64,000 nt of DNA from Fictibacillus phosphorivorans (GCF_001629705.1 NZ_CP015378.1:4092001-4156000), one strand, 5' to 3'; counted from the stretch's first letter, positions 26,668 through 35,699 are shown. Translations and numbers: made by a program. Notes: generated from the sequence alone by a model not told the origin.

Positions 26668-28707
26668 TTATACTTGACGGTTCCAATGGCGGTGTACAGA
26701 AATAGCTTCCGTAAAGTTCTGTACGAAATCGTCTTTTCCATCTCCACTAACAACACCAGGCTGTCCAGTTAGTTCTGCTTCCTTCAACCATTGCTGACCT
26801 TCATGCGTACCACCAATCGGTTTAAAATGCGCGAAAGCTTCATTAACGAAGTGTACAGCATTCTTCTTAAACGTAGCATCCTCACTACCACCTACCACGT
26901 AGATCGCATCAAAGATAACAGAAGTCGCTGTTAAGAACGTATGCATGATCTCTAGTTCAGATCCATCACCTGCTGTTCGCTTCCCTAGCTTATCACTGAT
27001 ACATTCACCTTGAATGCCACTCTCTTTTAGTGATTGAAGGATTTCTGCCACTTCACTGCTTACAGTAGACCCAACGATCACTCCTACTTTTCTTGTTTTC
27101 GGGCTTTTCACCGTATTCAGCTGGCTTAGAGCTGGTGAAGACTTTGTAACCGAAGAATCTTCTCCTTGAGGAGGTACGGCATCGATCGCTTCTGCAAAAG
27201 TAGTCGCAAGCTCCAAGCTCACATTTCCAAACATATCTACGACTTGTTGTTGTACGGATTTACTCTTCACTTTACCGAGCTCAAAGCTAAAAGCATTCTT
27301 AAGATGCTGTTTTTCAGGCTCGCTCATACTATTCCAGAATAGAGTGGCTTGTGAGAAATGATCTTTAAAACTCTCGCTTCTGCTTCTGATTTTTCTTCCA
27401 TCTACTTTTTCTTGATAATGAACATATCCACCTTCTGCTTCAGGAGTAGGTGACGGCGTATTCGCTGCAAGCGAATTCTTGTGATAGCTCACTTGCCCTC
27501 TATTGATCGTATGGCGTGAAATTCCGTCACGCTGATTGTTATGAAACGGACAAACCGGTCGATTGATCGGAAGTTCGTGGAAGTTTGGTCCACCAAGACG
27601 AGAAAGCTGTGTATCCGTATAGGAGAACAACCGCCCTTGTAAAAGTGGATCGTTAGAAAAGTCGATTCCAGGTACAACATGTCCTGGATGGAACGCAACT
27701 TGCTCTGTTTCGGCAAAAACGTTATCCACGTTACGATTTAACGTCATCTTTCCTACAAGCTTTACTGGCACATCCTCTTCAGGCCACAATTTCGTCGGAT
27801 CTAAGATATCAAAATCAAAGTTAAATTCATCTTCTTCTGCAATAATTTGAAGTCCTAGTTCATACTCAGGGTAATCCCCATTTTCAATGGATTCCCATAG
27901 ATCTCTGCGGTGAAAATCCGGATCTTTCCCTGAGATCTTTTGTGCTTCATCCCATACGAGTGAATGTGTTCCTAAGACTGGCTTCCAGTGAAACTTCACA
28001 AAATGCGCTTTTCCTTCGTCATTCACAAGTCTGAACGTATGAACGCCGAACCCTTCCATCATACGAAAGCTTCTCGGAATCGCTCGGTCTGACATCGCCC
28101 ACATTACCATATGCGCGGACTCTTGATTATTGGCTACAAAATCCCAAAACGTATCATGTGCGCTTGCTGCTTGCGGCATCTCGTTATGCGGTTCTGGTTT
28201 TAACGCATGAACCAAGTCAGGAAACTTAATCGCATCTTGAATGAAGAAAACCGGAATGTTGTTTCCAACAAGATCGTAGTTTCCTTCTTCCGTATAAAAT
28301 TTCGTCGCAAAACCGCGCGCGTCACGCACTGTTTCAGCAGATCCACGTGAACCAGCTACGGTTGAAAAACGGACGAATGTTGGAGTTGTTTTAGAGGTAT
28401 CATTTAAAAAATTTGCTTTCGTAAATTCTCCTAATGACTCATATAATTCAAACTCACCATGAGCTGCGAATCCACGAGCATGTACGATACGCTCTGGAAT
28501 TCGTTCATGGTCAAAGTGAGTCATTTTTTCCCGAAAATGAAAATCTTCCATAAGTGTCGGACCACGTTCTCCTGCTTTTAGCGAGAATTCGTCTTCAGCA
28601 ACTTTTAACCCCTGATTGGTCGTTAACTTTTTGCCTTTGTCATCTGCACGATACTGTTCCAGCTGCACGTTCTTGCTGTTGCCGTTCACTTTGTTCTGAT
28701 CGCTCAT
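26668..28707 (-). CDS. katE: Large-subunit (clade 2) catalase
   Basis: 679 residues. The core has the distal His in RIPERIVHARGFAAHG, Asn in GNNIPVFFIQDA, and the heme-ligand Tyr in RLFSYTDTQLSRLG; a flavodoxin/DJ-1-like C-terminal domain begins near residue 535 (KTRKVGVIVGST). This is the architecture of KatE/HPII. In Bacillus katE is a general-stress gene; I could not place a sigma-B promoter with confidence. ATG after GGAGAGGATT. Confidence 0.93.
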   Translation of the reverse strand: MSDQNKVNGNSKNVQLEQYRADDKGKKLTTNQGLKVAEDEFSLKAGERGPTLMEDFHFREKMTHFDHERIPERIVHARGFAAHGEFELYESLGEFTKANFLNDTSKTTPTFVRFSTVAGSRGSAETVRDARGFATKFYTEEGNYDLVGNNIPVFFIQDAIKFPDLVHALKPEPHNEMPQAASAHDTFWDFVANNQESAHMVMWAMSDRAIPRSFRMMEGFGVHTFRLVNDEGKAHFVKFHWKPVLGTHSLVWDEAQKISGKDPDFHRRDLWESIENGDYPEYELGLQIIAEEDEFNFDFDILDPTKLWPEEDVPVKLVGKMTLNRNVDNVFAETEQVAFHPGHVVPGIDFSNDPLLQGRLFSYTDTQLSRLGGPNFHELPINRPVCPFHNNQRDGISRHTINRGQVSYHKNSLAANTPSPTPEAEGGYVHYQEKVDGRKIRSRSESFKDHFSQATLFWNSMSEPEKQHLKNAFSFELGKVKSKSVQQQVVDMFGNVSLELATTFAEAIDAVPPQGEDSSVTKSSPALSQLNTVKSPKTRKVGVIVGSTVSSEVAEILQSLKESGIQGECISDKLGKRTAGDGSELEIMHTFLTATSVIFDAIYVVGGSEDATFKKNAVHFVNEAFAHFKPIGGTHEGQQWLKEAELTGQPGVVSGDGKDDFVQNFTEAISVHRHWNRQV

Positions 28708-28881
28708 TTAACTAATCCTCTCCATTATGTATTTTCACATCACAAAGAGACCTTTCCCTACCTGTGTTGGAAGCAAACTGATTTTTAATAAAAGTTCTAC
28801 TCCTTGAAAGTTAAAATAGTTGCTGTTTCATGTACCGAAACCGATCGTTTCATATACCTAGAGGGGTATTATTTCATTTTA

Positions 28882-28990
28882 ATCCTGAAGTTTAAGGAGC
28901 CAATCCAGAAATTTCGGCTGTTTATCCACGAGATTAGTCGCTCAATCCAAAAGTTTTAGTCGTTTATCCGCAAGTTTACAATCCTCGACA
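28882..28990. repeat. 21-bp-period array D (degenerate)
   Basis: ATCC tetramers start at 28882, 28903, 28924, 28945 and 28966, all 21 bp apart; a sixth at 28981 is out of phase by 6 bp. Each is followed by an AAA/GTTT then CGGCTGTTT- or TAGTCGTTT-like stretch. It fills the 375-bp gap upstream of katE and downstream of the ParM cassette. Confidence 0.75.
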
Positions 28991-29046
28991 AATTTCGCCT
29001 ACCTATTTCTCTCACATACCCCATACCATGAAAGCTTACTTTAATA

Positions 29047-29080
29047 AAAAAACGCAGCTGATCCCTCAGCTACGCTTTCT
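29047..29080 (-). terminator. Terminator of the ParM cassette
   Basis: GCGTAGCTGA-GGGA-TCAGCTGCG followed by seven T on the minus strand, immediately after the partner gene. Confidence 0.85.
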
Positions 29081-29082
29081 AG

Positions 29083-29670
29083 TTACTTATTCATATGTGC
29101 CAGGAAATCTCCAAGCAGATCTTCCATTTCCTGCTCTGGGCTTTGTGTTTCTTCTTTTTCTTCAGGCTCATCTCGCTTTGCACTGTTCCAATCGAATTGA
29201 CTGAGATCATCATCGTCAAAATCATCGGTTGAGTGTTCGGTTTCAGGTGGATTCTCATACTGATCCAATGAATCCACATCGCGCGCTACATTTTCCTGCA
29301 GATATAGGGCCTGGTCTATATCGGTTGAGTTGCTATTTAAAGCCGCAAGTAAAGATGCTGTTCTTACAGGATTAGATATAAGCTGATACAAAATATTGCC
29401 TAACAAGGCCTCTGAATGTTCATGCTTCAACCAATCACGCTGCATCTTACTTAAATTTTTCGGCAACGGTATAGTAATCGTCTCTCGATCTTTTTGGATG
29501 TCTTGTCCAACACCTTGAAGTACATACTCTGAGATCTTGCTCGAAAAATTGCGCCTCTCCGTCTCTTTCAGCTTTTGAAGCTGTTTGATGACGTGATCTG
29601 GGGTGTCAGAGGGGATACGAAAAGCAATCGTTTTACCTCTTGTAATCTCATTGGATGCTTTTTTGTCCAT
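29083..29670 (-). CDS. ParR-like DNA-binding partner with tandem ribbon-helix-helix
   Basis: 195 residues. Two successive beta-helix-helix units are visible: residues 13-53 (KTIAFRIP strand, then two helices) and 63-99 (ETITIPLP strand, then two helices), so a single chain could form a full ribbon-helix-helix dimer. The C-terminal third is strongly acidic (DDFDDDDLSQFDWN, EEKEETQSPEQEMED), suitable for contacting the actin-like filament. It lies 14 bp after the actin-like gene. Assignment as the adaptor (ParR equivalent) is inferred from fold pattern and context. ATG after AAGGGTGATG. Confidence 0.65.
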   Translation of the reverse strand: MDKKASNEITRGKTIAFRIPSDTPDHVIKQLQKLKETERRNFSSKISEYVLQGVGQDIQKDRETITIPLPKNLSKMQRDWLKHEHSEALLGNILYQLISNPVRTASLLAALNSNSTDIDQALYLQENVARDVDSLDQYENPPETEHSTDDFDDDDLSQFDWNSAKRDEPEEKEETQSPEQEMEDLLGDFLAHMNK

Positions 29671-29684
29671 TTCATCACCCTTGT

Positions 29685-30872
29685 TTAAGCTTTAACGGCT
29701 TTTTTGTCTTTATCCTCGCTCTTTTTCTCTTTTGGCGCAGTTCTTCTTAAGTGATCAGAGATCAGCTTATAATACGCGTTTGCCATCATCCAGATGCTTT
29801 CTTTTTCATCTTCAAAAAAGTCGATGTTGTAGCCATCTAGGTTATTGTTTAGCGTCTTAATATAGTCTTTGAGTACCGCAGATCCTCCACCTACAAAATA
29901 GCAGATTTCAGTTTGCGAATTCTTTTGCCATACGTTGCGAAGAAGACGGTATTGCTTTTTCGCCAAGTCGACTAGAATACGATCCGTAATGTCATGAACA
30001 CTCGTACGGCTTCCACGCACCATGATGTGGTTGCGGTTCGTCTTCTTCGTAATGATATCTACTACATCACGTCGGCTATCTAATTCCACGCCATGCTTAG
30101 AGCGGATTTCTTCTCTAATTTGCTCTAGCGCTTCAGAAACACCAAGGTTAAAGCCTTGAGCTTTATCATCATCAACGTTTCTATTCTTGATCACTGCGAT
30201 ATCTGTAGAAAGTCCGCCAATATCTTGAATAAGAATAGGCTTGTCGATCAGATCTTTATTCGTAATATTTAGATCGTTATCCATAACTAGGTTAATAAAA
30301 GCTGCGAATCCTTCTGGATACACTTTTACTTCTTCAAACTTTAAGTTTACTTTAATTCCTTGATACTTAGGTGTTACTAAGAATTCTACTTGGTGAACAG
30401 ATCCTAGTAGTTTTGAACGATATCCAGCATCCTTACCTTCTTTCACTTCGCGTAGAGGAAGGCCTGTACCTAAAATGTAGCTTGTATCAATCACATTGTT
30501 GTTTTTCGTAAATGTTTTAGCATTATCTTCATTTACAGCATCAAGAGCTAATGCAGCAAAAAGCATGATCAATGTTTGATCTTCTTCTGATTTACTGCTT
30601 CCTGGATCTAATTCAGTAGAGTTATCGCTCTTAGCAGCAAGCTGACCTACACGATAAATAACATTGTTTTCTTTTAGGGCAGGGGAGTGAACTCTAATAT
30701 GTATGCCTTCTAAAGGATCTTTGCTGTCTAACTCCTCAATCCCGATAACAGGACGATCCTCAATATCTCTAGCAATTACGTTAGGGATGTTTAATTCATG
30801 TTCTAATGTACCGAAAATTCCTTTTAGTGAATCGTTACCTACATCAACTGCAGCAATTCTAGAATTACTCAT
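29685..30872 (-). CDS. ParM/StbA-type actin-like ATPase
   Basis: 395 residues with actin-fold nucleotide motifs: phosphate-1 loop AAVDVGNDSLKG (7-18), phosphate-2 ILIQDIGGLSTDIAVI (~212-227), and adenosine motif YFVGGGSAVLKDYI (~334). A Lys-rich C-terminal tail follows. Such proteins form filaments that push replicons apart, usually on plasmids or phages; it is not MreB/Mbl. With the downstream ribbon-helix-helix gene and the upstream repeat array it forms a complete type II partition cassette, here amid ordinary chromosomal genes. RBS AAAGGATG. Confidence 0.85.
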   Translation of the reverse strand: MSNSRIAAVDVGNDSLKGIFGTLEHELNIPNVIARDIEDRPVIGIEELDSKDPLEGIHIRVHSPALKENNVIYRVGQLAAKSDNSTELDPGSSKSEEDQTLIMLFAALALDAVNEDNAKTFTKNNNVIDTSYILGTGLPLREVKEGKDAGYRSKLLGSVHQVEFLVTPKYQGIKVNLKFEEVKVYPEGFAAFINLVMDNDLNITNKDLIDKPILIQDIGGLSTDIAVIKNRNVDDDKAQGFNLGVSEALEQIREEIRSKHGVELDSRRDVVDIITKKTNRNHIMVRGSRTSVHDITDRILVDLAKKQYRLLRNVWQKNSQTEICYFVGGGSAVLKDYIKTLNNNLDGYNIDFFEDEKESIWMMANAYYKLISDHLRRTAPKEKKSEDKDKKAVKA

Positions 30873-30922
30873 GGGCGTACATCCTTTCTTTTTTCAAATC
30901 TATATTTTGTTGCTATATAAAT

Positions 30923-30951
30923 AGATTAGAGGGTTAATTGAAATTAAACAA
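30923..30951 (-). promoter_or_regulatory. Promoter of the ParM cassette
   Basis: TTGTTT (30951-30946), 17-bp spacer, TAATCT (30928-30923) on the minus strand, between the repeat array and the actin-like gene. Confidence 0.5.
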
Positions 30952-30976
30952 TGCCTATTTTTCTTTTTAATACATT

Positions 30977-31144
30977 TGTAAACACGCAAACATTTTCTGT
31001 AAACTTGTAAACATCATTGCAAACAAACCACTTAATATTAAACAAACCCTTATATATCAACATGTAAACAACTTTGCAAACTTGCAAACAATTAAGCAAA
31101 CAATTGTAAACGTATTTGTAAACTTGTAAACAAAAATGTTTGCA
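30977..31144. repeat. Centromere-like array of TTGYAAACA repeats
   Basis: The heptamer TGYAAAC or a one-base variant begins at 30977, 30985, 30998, 31006, 31018, 31063, 31075, 31083, 31095, 31105, 31117 and 31125, with an inverted copy at 31138-31144 and related AAAC motifs between. Spacing alternates near 8 and 12 bp. The array lies just upstream of the actin-like operon's promoter, as parC sites do, and is the likely binding site of the ribbon-helix-helix protein. Confidence 0.9.
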
Positions 31145-31263
31145 TCCAAAAAATAGGTCCTTAAAATACCTCTCCCCTACTCCTCTTACATGTTGATTAT
31201 ATTATTTTAGATAGGGAAATCATGATTTATAATCTATCTTATAAAATTGAGGTGATCGTCTTG

Positions 31264-32829
31264 ATGCTTTCATTAGATAAACAACATGATCCACTTACAA
31301 ACAAAAACTTAATAAAACAAATAAGAAAGAAACATGCTCATACAGAATCTATTGATTTAAAAACTTCAGAGAATCTGTTTAAAGATTCGTCTAAAAAATA
31401 TAATGCACAGCAAAGAAATTCTCTTGAATGGATCAAATACGCGACAAAAAGCATGGTAATAAAAAGAGCTCCCTATTACGACGTTGATACCACGGATTGG
31501 GAAAAAGACGAGCAAGACAATATCTATCCAAGATGGATCTTAAAGCTAAATGGGCAGTACGAGATGCTTTATCGTTATATAAAAGAGGAAGTGAACGTAT
31601 TAGATTATGGAGCAGTTGGGGACGGAATAACTGATAATACGGAGGCTTTTAAAAAAGCAATCGGAAAAGGAAGAGTCATTGTACGGATTCCAGCAGGAAA
31701 ATTCATAACAAAAGGCATCAAATTGCCTTCTTGGACGATACTTTTAGGGGAAGGAAAAGGGAAAACGACCCTACAACTGCATGATGATTGTCCTAAAGGA
31801 GAATGGCTGATCACGAACAAGAATCACTATAAAGGTAACCGAAACATAGCCGTAAAAGGAATGACTCTAGATTGGAACATTGAACGCCTAAATCCTGAAG
31901 AAAAATCAAGTGCAGGAAACAATCGATCAAGCTGTATGACCTTCGCAAACGTCACTTATGGATGGATGTTTGACCTAGAAGCTGTTAATCCAGGGCTGCA
32001 CGGGTTTGATGTGTCTTCTTCGCTATATACTTACCTCGGGGACGGTACTCGTTCAAGAGGAGGAAGTAAATACATCTGGTTAGACAATCTCAATGGCTAC
32101 GGCTTTGGGGATGATGGTATTACCACACACCACAGTGAGTATATCTTTATTTCGAATTCCCATATGTGTGACCCCAGCGGAAGGTCCCATAAGAAAGGAT
32201 TTTCGAACTCTAATGGCATTGAAATCGATGACGGTTCTCATAATGTTTGGCTACTAAACAACTCAACAGCACGCTGCTTTGGAGGTGTTGAGATTAAAGC
32301 ACATCATAACGCTTCTGCCGCTTCAAACGTACACATCTATGGTCACTTATCCGTAAATGATAACCGATCCTACAACTTTCGTCATATCGGCCATCATAAG
32401 GATATAGATCCTGAATCGAAAACAGCTCATCATATCTCTGCAACTAATCTCTTTAGCATCGCTCCTATTTATACTGAGCTCTATAAAGAATCAACACCTC
32501 GTAGCCTTGTGGTATCAGGATATAACCATGTTGTTATCAATGGTTTAACGGTACTCGGTGATCGGACATATAACTATGATGGACACCCGCTAATCGCCAT
32601 TCAATATCGTGCTCACAACGTCATTCTGAACGATGTTGTCGTAAAAGATTTTACAACCTCTGGACCTGCAGTAAAAGTATACGGAGGACCGCATCGGGCC
32701 AATGATGTAACGCTAAAAGGCATTCGTTGCGATCACCATATTATTAAGGCGATAGATATTGCTTCAGACATCGAGAAAGCTGTAACTGATGAGATTGTTA
32801 TTGAAAAAGAGACATCTAGCAGTACCTAG
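31264..32829 (+). CDS. Right-handed beta-helix protein (pectate lyase superfamily type)
   Basis: 521 residues. After an ~100-residue N-terminal region comes the phage/pectate-lyase-3 motif VNVLDYGAVGDGITDNTEAF (~109-128), then beta-helix coils rich in Asn/Gly/His. No signal peptide. Such proteins include prophage tail-fibre-like and polysaccharide-degrading enzymes; substrate unknown, and no phage genes are next to it. Start ATG 31264 follows GAGGTGAT; an in-frame ATG at 31222 lacks one. It diverges from the ParM cassette. Confidence 0.75.
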   Translation: MLSLDKQHDPLTNKNLIKQIRKKHAHTESIDLKTSENLFKDSSKKYNAQQRNSLEWIKYATKSMVIKRAPYYDVDTTDWEKDEQDNIYPRWILKLNGQYEMLYRYIKEEVNVLDYGAVGDGITDNTEAFKKAIGKGRVIVRIPAGKFITKGIKLPSWTILLGEGKGKTTLQLHDDCPKGEWLITNKNHYKGNRNIAVKGMTLDWNIERLNPEEKSSAGNNRSSCMTFANVTYGWMFDLEAVNPGLHGFDVSSSLYTYLGDGTRSRGGSKYIWLDNLNGYGFGDDGITTHHSEYIFISNSHMCDPSGRSHKKGFSNSNGIEIDDGSHNVWLLNNSTARCFGGVEIKAHHNASAASNVHIYGHLSVNDNRSYNFRHIGHHKDIDPESKTAHHISATNLFSIAPIYTELYKESTPRSLVVSGYNHVVINGLTVLGDRTYNYDGHPLIAIQYRAHNVILNDVVVKDFTTSGPAVKVYGGPHRANDVTLKGIRCDHHIIKAIDIASDIEKAVTDEIVIEKETSSST

Positions 32830-32841
32830 ATGTCTCTTTCC
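32806..32841 (+). terminator. Terminator overlapping the end of the beta-helix gene
   Basis: AAAGAGACATCTAG-CAGTA-CTAGATGTCTCTTT; the left arm encodes the last residues of the protein. Confidence 0.85.
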
Positions 32842-32846
32842 CTTTG

Positions 32847-33386
32847 TTATAGCGCTTTTTCAAGTTGAATGTCTAATGGCTCTCTTTTGAAGATACACTC
32901 AATCACTTCTTCGGCTGGAGAACACCCTACAGCACTATAAAACGATTGTGATTCAATAGACGGATGCGCTGCGATATAGAGTTTCTTACCACCAAACCTC
33001 TTCGCTTCTTGGCAGCAAAGAGAAAAAAGCTTCTTCCCTATCCCCATACCCCGTATCTCATTTGTGACATGTAGGTATGGCAGCTCTACATATTGCGCTT
33101 CGGAACCAAAGCGTTCACTTTCAATATTCGCAAAGCCCACTAACTGCTTCTGTAGCCATGCTGCCACAACCACTCCCCCGCTGCTTAAACATCTTCTTAA
33201 CTCTTCGATGACCTGAATCTTCCTTTCAGGCGACCAGTCATCCATAAAATAATCATCCTTAACTTTGTAGGATTTATCCTCTACATACCATACTTGTTTT
33301 GTTACTTGATATCGATTGAATTCGTTTAAAAAATCATCCGTTAGTTCCATAACGCCTACTACCCTACACGTGACAAGGTTCTTCAT
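32847..33386 (-). CDS. GNAT family N-acetyltransferase
   Basis: 179 residues with the acetyl-CoA binding strand-loop PYLHVTNEIRGMGIGKKLFSL and a C-terminal LYIAAHPSIESQSFYSAVGC typical of the GNAT fold. Substrate unknown. It starts 13 bp after the MutS2-like gene and is probably co-transcribed with it. Confidence 0.82.
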   Translation of the reverse strand: MKNLVTCRVVGVMELTDDFLNEFNRYQVTKQVWYVEDKSYKVKDDYFMDDWSPERKIQVIEELRRCLSSGGVVVAAWLQKQLVGFANIESERFGSEAQYVELPYLHVTNEIRGMGIGKKLFSLCCQEAKRFGGKKLYIAAHPSIESQSFYSAVGCSPAEEVIECIFKREPLDIQLEKAL

Positions 33387-33399
33387 TTAGATCCCTCAC

Positions 33400-35352
33400 T
33401 TAGTGATCTTCCCTCTCGATAGAAAGACCTTCAATATGTCGCTTATTCATGGAATTGTTCTTTTTCCTATTTTCTTTTGATTCAAATACAATGTCCATAT
33501 CATAATTGTCTGGATACAGCATTTTACTCTCAATATGAAGTTTTAATCGCTTTTTGTGAATGATATGCTTACTTTCTCCAACCAATACACCTAGTTCTCC
33601 ATGATCATTCTCTAGCTTGTAAACAATTCCTGCCGCTTTAAGACTTGATACAAATACGCGATCTCCAATATGAAAAACTTCTCCTAGCTGTTCTCCCGTT
33701 TTTAGTGGTTTCTCCTGATATTTTTTCACTTTTGACTGAGCTTTATCACGCAAGTTCTTATGTTGGATAAATTCATCTGTGGAAAACATAGAACTATCAT
33801 CTTTATCCACATGTGGATAACTTTCTTTTCCTGAGATGAGTTGTGCACGGTGGATAATTTCATCGTCCATCCCCAATTTCTTTGCGATCGAGAAAGCCTG
33901 ACTCTTACCTGCTTTACCTATAATTAGAGAATACGTAGGTTGAAGCGTCTCAAGATTAAAATCCATCGATCCGTTTTCAAATCCAGGTGTAACGGAAGCA
34001 AATTCTTTTATTTCACTATAATGAGTGGTTGCTAAAATCATACTTCCTTTGCTGTACAATCTCTCAAGGATAGCAACGGCAAGCCCCATTCCTTCAGAAG
34101 GATCCGTTCCTGCACCTAGTTCATCTAAAATGACTAAATCCTGTGGTCCTGCATCTTTTAAAATGGAAATAATCGTTGTCATATGAGAAGAAAACGTACT
34201 TAAAGATTGTTCGATGCTTTGCCCATCTCCGATATCAACAAAAACGTCTCTAAATACGGCAAATTCACTTCCTTCATCAACAGGTACGTGGAGCCCTATT
34301 TGAACCATTAGAGTTAATAAACCAACTGTTTTGATAGCTACCGTCTTTCCACCCGTATTAGGTCCAGTGATGATGAGTGACTGATAGTTTATGCCAAGAT
34401 TAAAATGCAGTGGTACACATTTTTCACCGATCAGAGGATGTTTGCCGTTAACAATCTTTATTCTGTTCTCTTGATTTAACGCTACTGATTTCGCATCTAA
34501 CGTTCTGCTATACTTCGCTTTTGCAAAGATAAAATCGTAATGAATCATCGCTTCGATCGTAATGTGCAATTCCCTCTCATAACTCGCAACCATACCTGTT
34601 AGCACGCCTAGAATCATAGAGATCTCGATCTCCTCTTCCGCTCTAAGCATACTGATCTCGGTTTGAAGTTTACGAATATCATGAGGTTCTATATACACGG
34701 TAGCGCCACTTGAAGAACTATCGAGTACTTGACCGTCAATATTACGCTTATATTTGCTCTTAACAGGAATAACATAACGACCATCTCTCATGGAAACGAT
34801 CTGATCTTGCAGCATATCACGGTAAACAGAGGACTTCATCATATTATCAAGCTTGGATTTAATTCTTTCTTCGACAACGGTGATCTTTTTTCTTACTTTC
34901 AACAAAGCTTTACTAGCATGGTCATCGACTCTACCGTTACGAATACAACGGTAGATTTCTTCTTTTAGATCACTTAGGTCAAACATAGAATACGCATAAG
35001 AAGATACGCTGGGTCCTACAGAAGCCTTGTCTTTCATAAATCGCTGCATTCGGCTCACGTTTTCTAAAAGTCCAAAAATTAATGTGAGTTGTTCAGGGGA
35101 TAGATTCAATCCCTTTTTCGGTATCTCTAAAACTTGCTCCAAACCGTTGAGATTAGCGATAGGAACACTGGCACTCTTCTCTAAAATGCGTTTTGCCTCT
35201 GTCGTATCGAGCATCCATGATTGAATCACAGACAGGTTTGAAGAAGGTTGGAGCTTTTCTATTTGTTCTTTTGTAGCTTTATTTAATGCATGAGATGCAA
35301 GTTGCTCTTTAATCTTGTTATATTCAAGCATGTTTATGGTTTGTGTATTCAA
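33400..35352 (-). CDS. MutS2-like ATPase lacking the Smr domain
   Basis: 650 residues. MutS-type core with clamp/lever region (~1-310), Walker A GPNTGGKT (330-337), Walker B DELGAGTDPSEG (~410), and the signature STFSSHM. A short helical/KOW-like part follows, but the protein ends near HIEGLSIEREDH with no Smr nuclease domain, unlike canonical ~785-residue MutS2. MutS2 proteins act on branched DNA and split collided ribosomes; this is a paralogue of unknown role. Start is TTG 35352 after GGAGGTCG; the frame extends further upstream without RBS. Preceded by a ~370-nt leader. Confidence 0.82.
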   Translation of the reverse strand: MNTQTINMLEYNKIKEQLASHALNKATKEQIEKLQPSSNLSVIQSWMLDTTEAKRILEKSASVPIANLNGLEQVLEIPKKGLNLSPEQLTLIFGLLENVSRMQRFMKDKASVGPSVSSYAYSMFDLSDLKEEIYRCIRNGRVDDHASKALLKVRKKITVVEERIKSKLDNMMKSSVYRDMLQDQIVSMRDGRYVIPVKSKYKRNIDGQVLDSSSSGATVYIEPHDIRKLQTEISMLRAEEEIEISMILGVLTGMVASYERELHITIEAMIHYDFIFAKAKYSRTLDAKSVALNQENRIKIVNGKHPLIGEKCVPLHFNLGINYQSLIITGPNTGGKTVAIKTVGLLTLMVQIGLHVPVDEGSEFAVFRDVFVDIGDGQSIEQSLSTFSSHMTTIISILKDAGPQDLVILDELGAGTDPSEGMGLAVAILERLYSKGSMILATTHYSEIKEFASVTPGFENGSMDFNLETLQPTYSLIIGKAGKSQAFSIAKKLGMDDEIIHRAQLISGKESYPHVDKDDSSMFSTDEFIQHKNLRDKAQSKVKKYQEKPLKTGEQLGEVFHIGDRVFVSSLKAAGIVYKLENDHGELGVLVGESKHIIHKKRLKLHIESKMLYPDNYDMDIVFESKENRKKNNSMNKRHIEGLSIEREDH

Positions 35353-35446
35353 TGGAACGACCTCCAAAATTTTTAATAGCAAAAACAAATTACTTTTTAA
35401 GTCTGTTTTTTTATCCCCTCCTCATAACAGAGGCCAGGAACTGCCA

Positions 35447-35483
35447 ATAAAAAAAGACAGAAATGAACATGTCATTTCTGCCT
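35447..35483 (-). terminator. Second leader terminator
   Basis: AGGCAGAAATGA-CATGT-TCATTTCTGTCT then seven T on the minus strand, 95 nt upstream of the MutS2-like start codon. Confidence 0.85.
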
Positions 35484-35512
35484 CATAGATAGACTTCACC
35501 CTAAAAAATGCA

Positions 35513-35541
35513 TAAAAAAATCGGCTCATAAGAAGAGTCCG
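35513..35541 (-). terminator. First leader terminator
   Basis: CGGACTC-TTCTTAT-GAGCCG followed by seven T; the stem has one bulged base. It lies upstream of the second terminator in the same leader. Confidence 0.65.
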
Positions 35542-35675
35542 AAGCATCATGGGATTTAGTATGATGGCTTGTATCTGACCGCTGTTCTTAACTATTGGTG
35601 GCAAACAAAAGACATAGCAAATAAACCGGATAATCCGTTTCATTTTTTCTTTTGTAGACCGATATCCAAATTGTT

Positions 35676-35699
35676 TTAGTTAAGAACGACAACGCTCAC
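35676..35699 (-). other. Possible leader peptide (MSVVVLN)
   Basis: GTG start 35699, stop TAA 35676. It overlaps (GTGA) the stop of a second mini-ORF starting at ATG 35719 (MEGMVCL). A GGAAGGG lies 11 nt before the GTG. Its last codons form the 5' arm of the leader's closing stem, the layout of translation-dependent attenuators. Expression is not established. Confidence 0.35.

Noticed and set aside
28800-28860. Sigma-B promoter for katE
   Set aside because: GTTT-like and GGGTAT-like strings occur but not with the right spacing or orientation.
30977-31144. Plasmid replication iterons
   Set aside because: No replication initiator gene in the window; the position beside a ParM operon favours a centromere-like site.
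35489-35510. T-box leader (AGGGTG in the MutS2 leader)
   Set aside because: Only AGGGTG of the conserved T-box is present; the rest of the motif and the specifier loop are missing.
35422-35643. 73-codon ORF in the MutS2 leader (MKRIIRFICYVFC...)
   Set aside because: No ribosome binding site, and it runs through both terminators; more likely noncoding leader.
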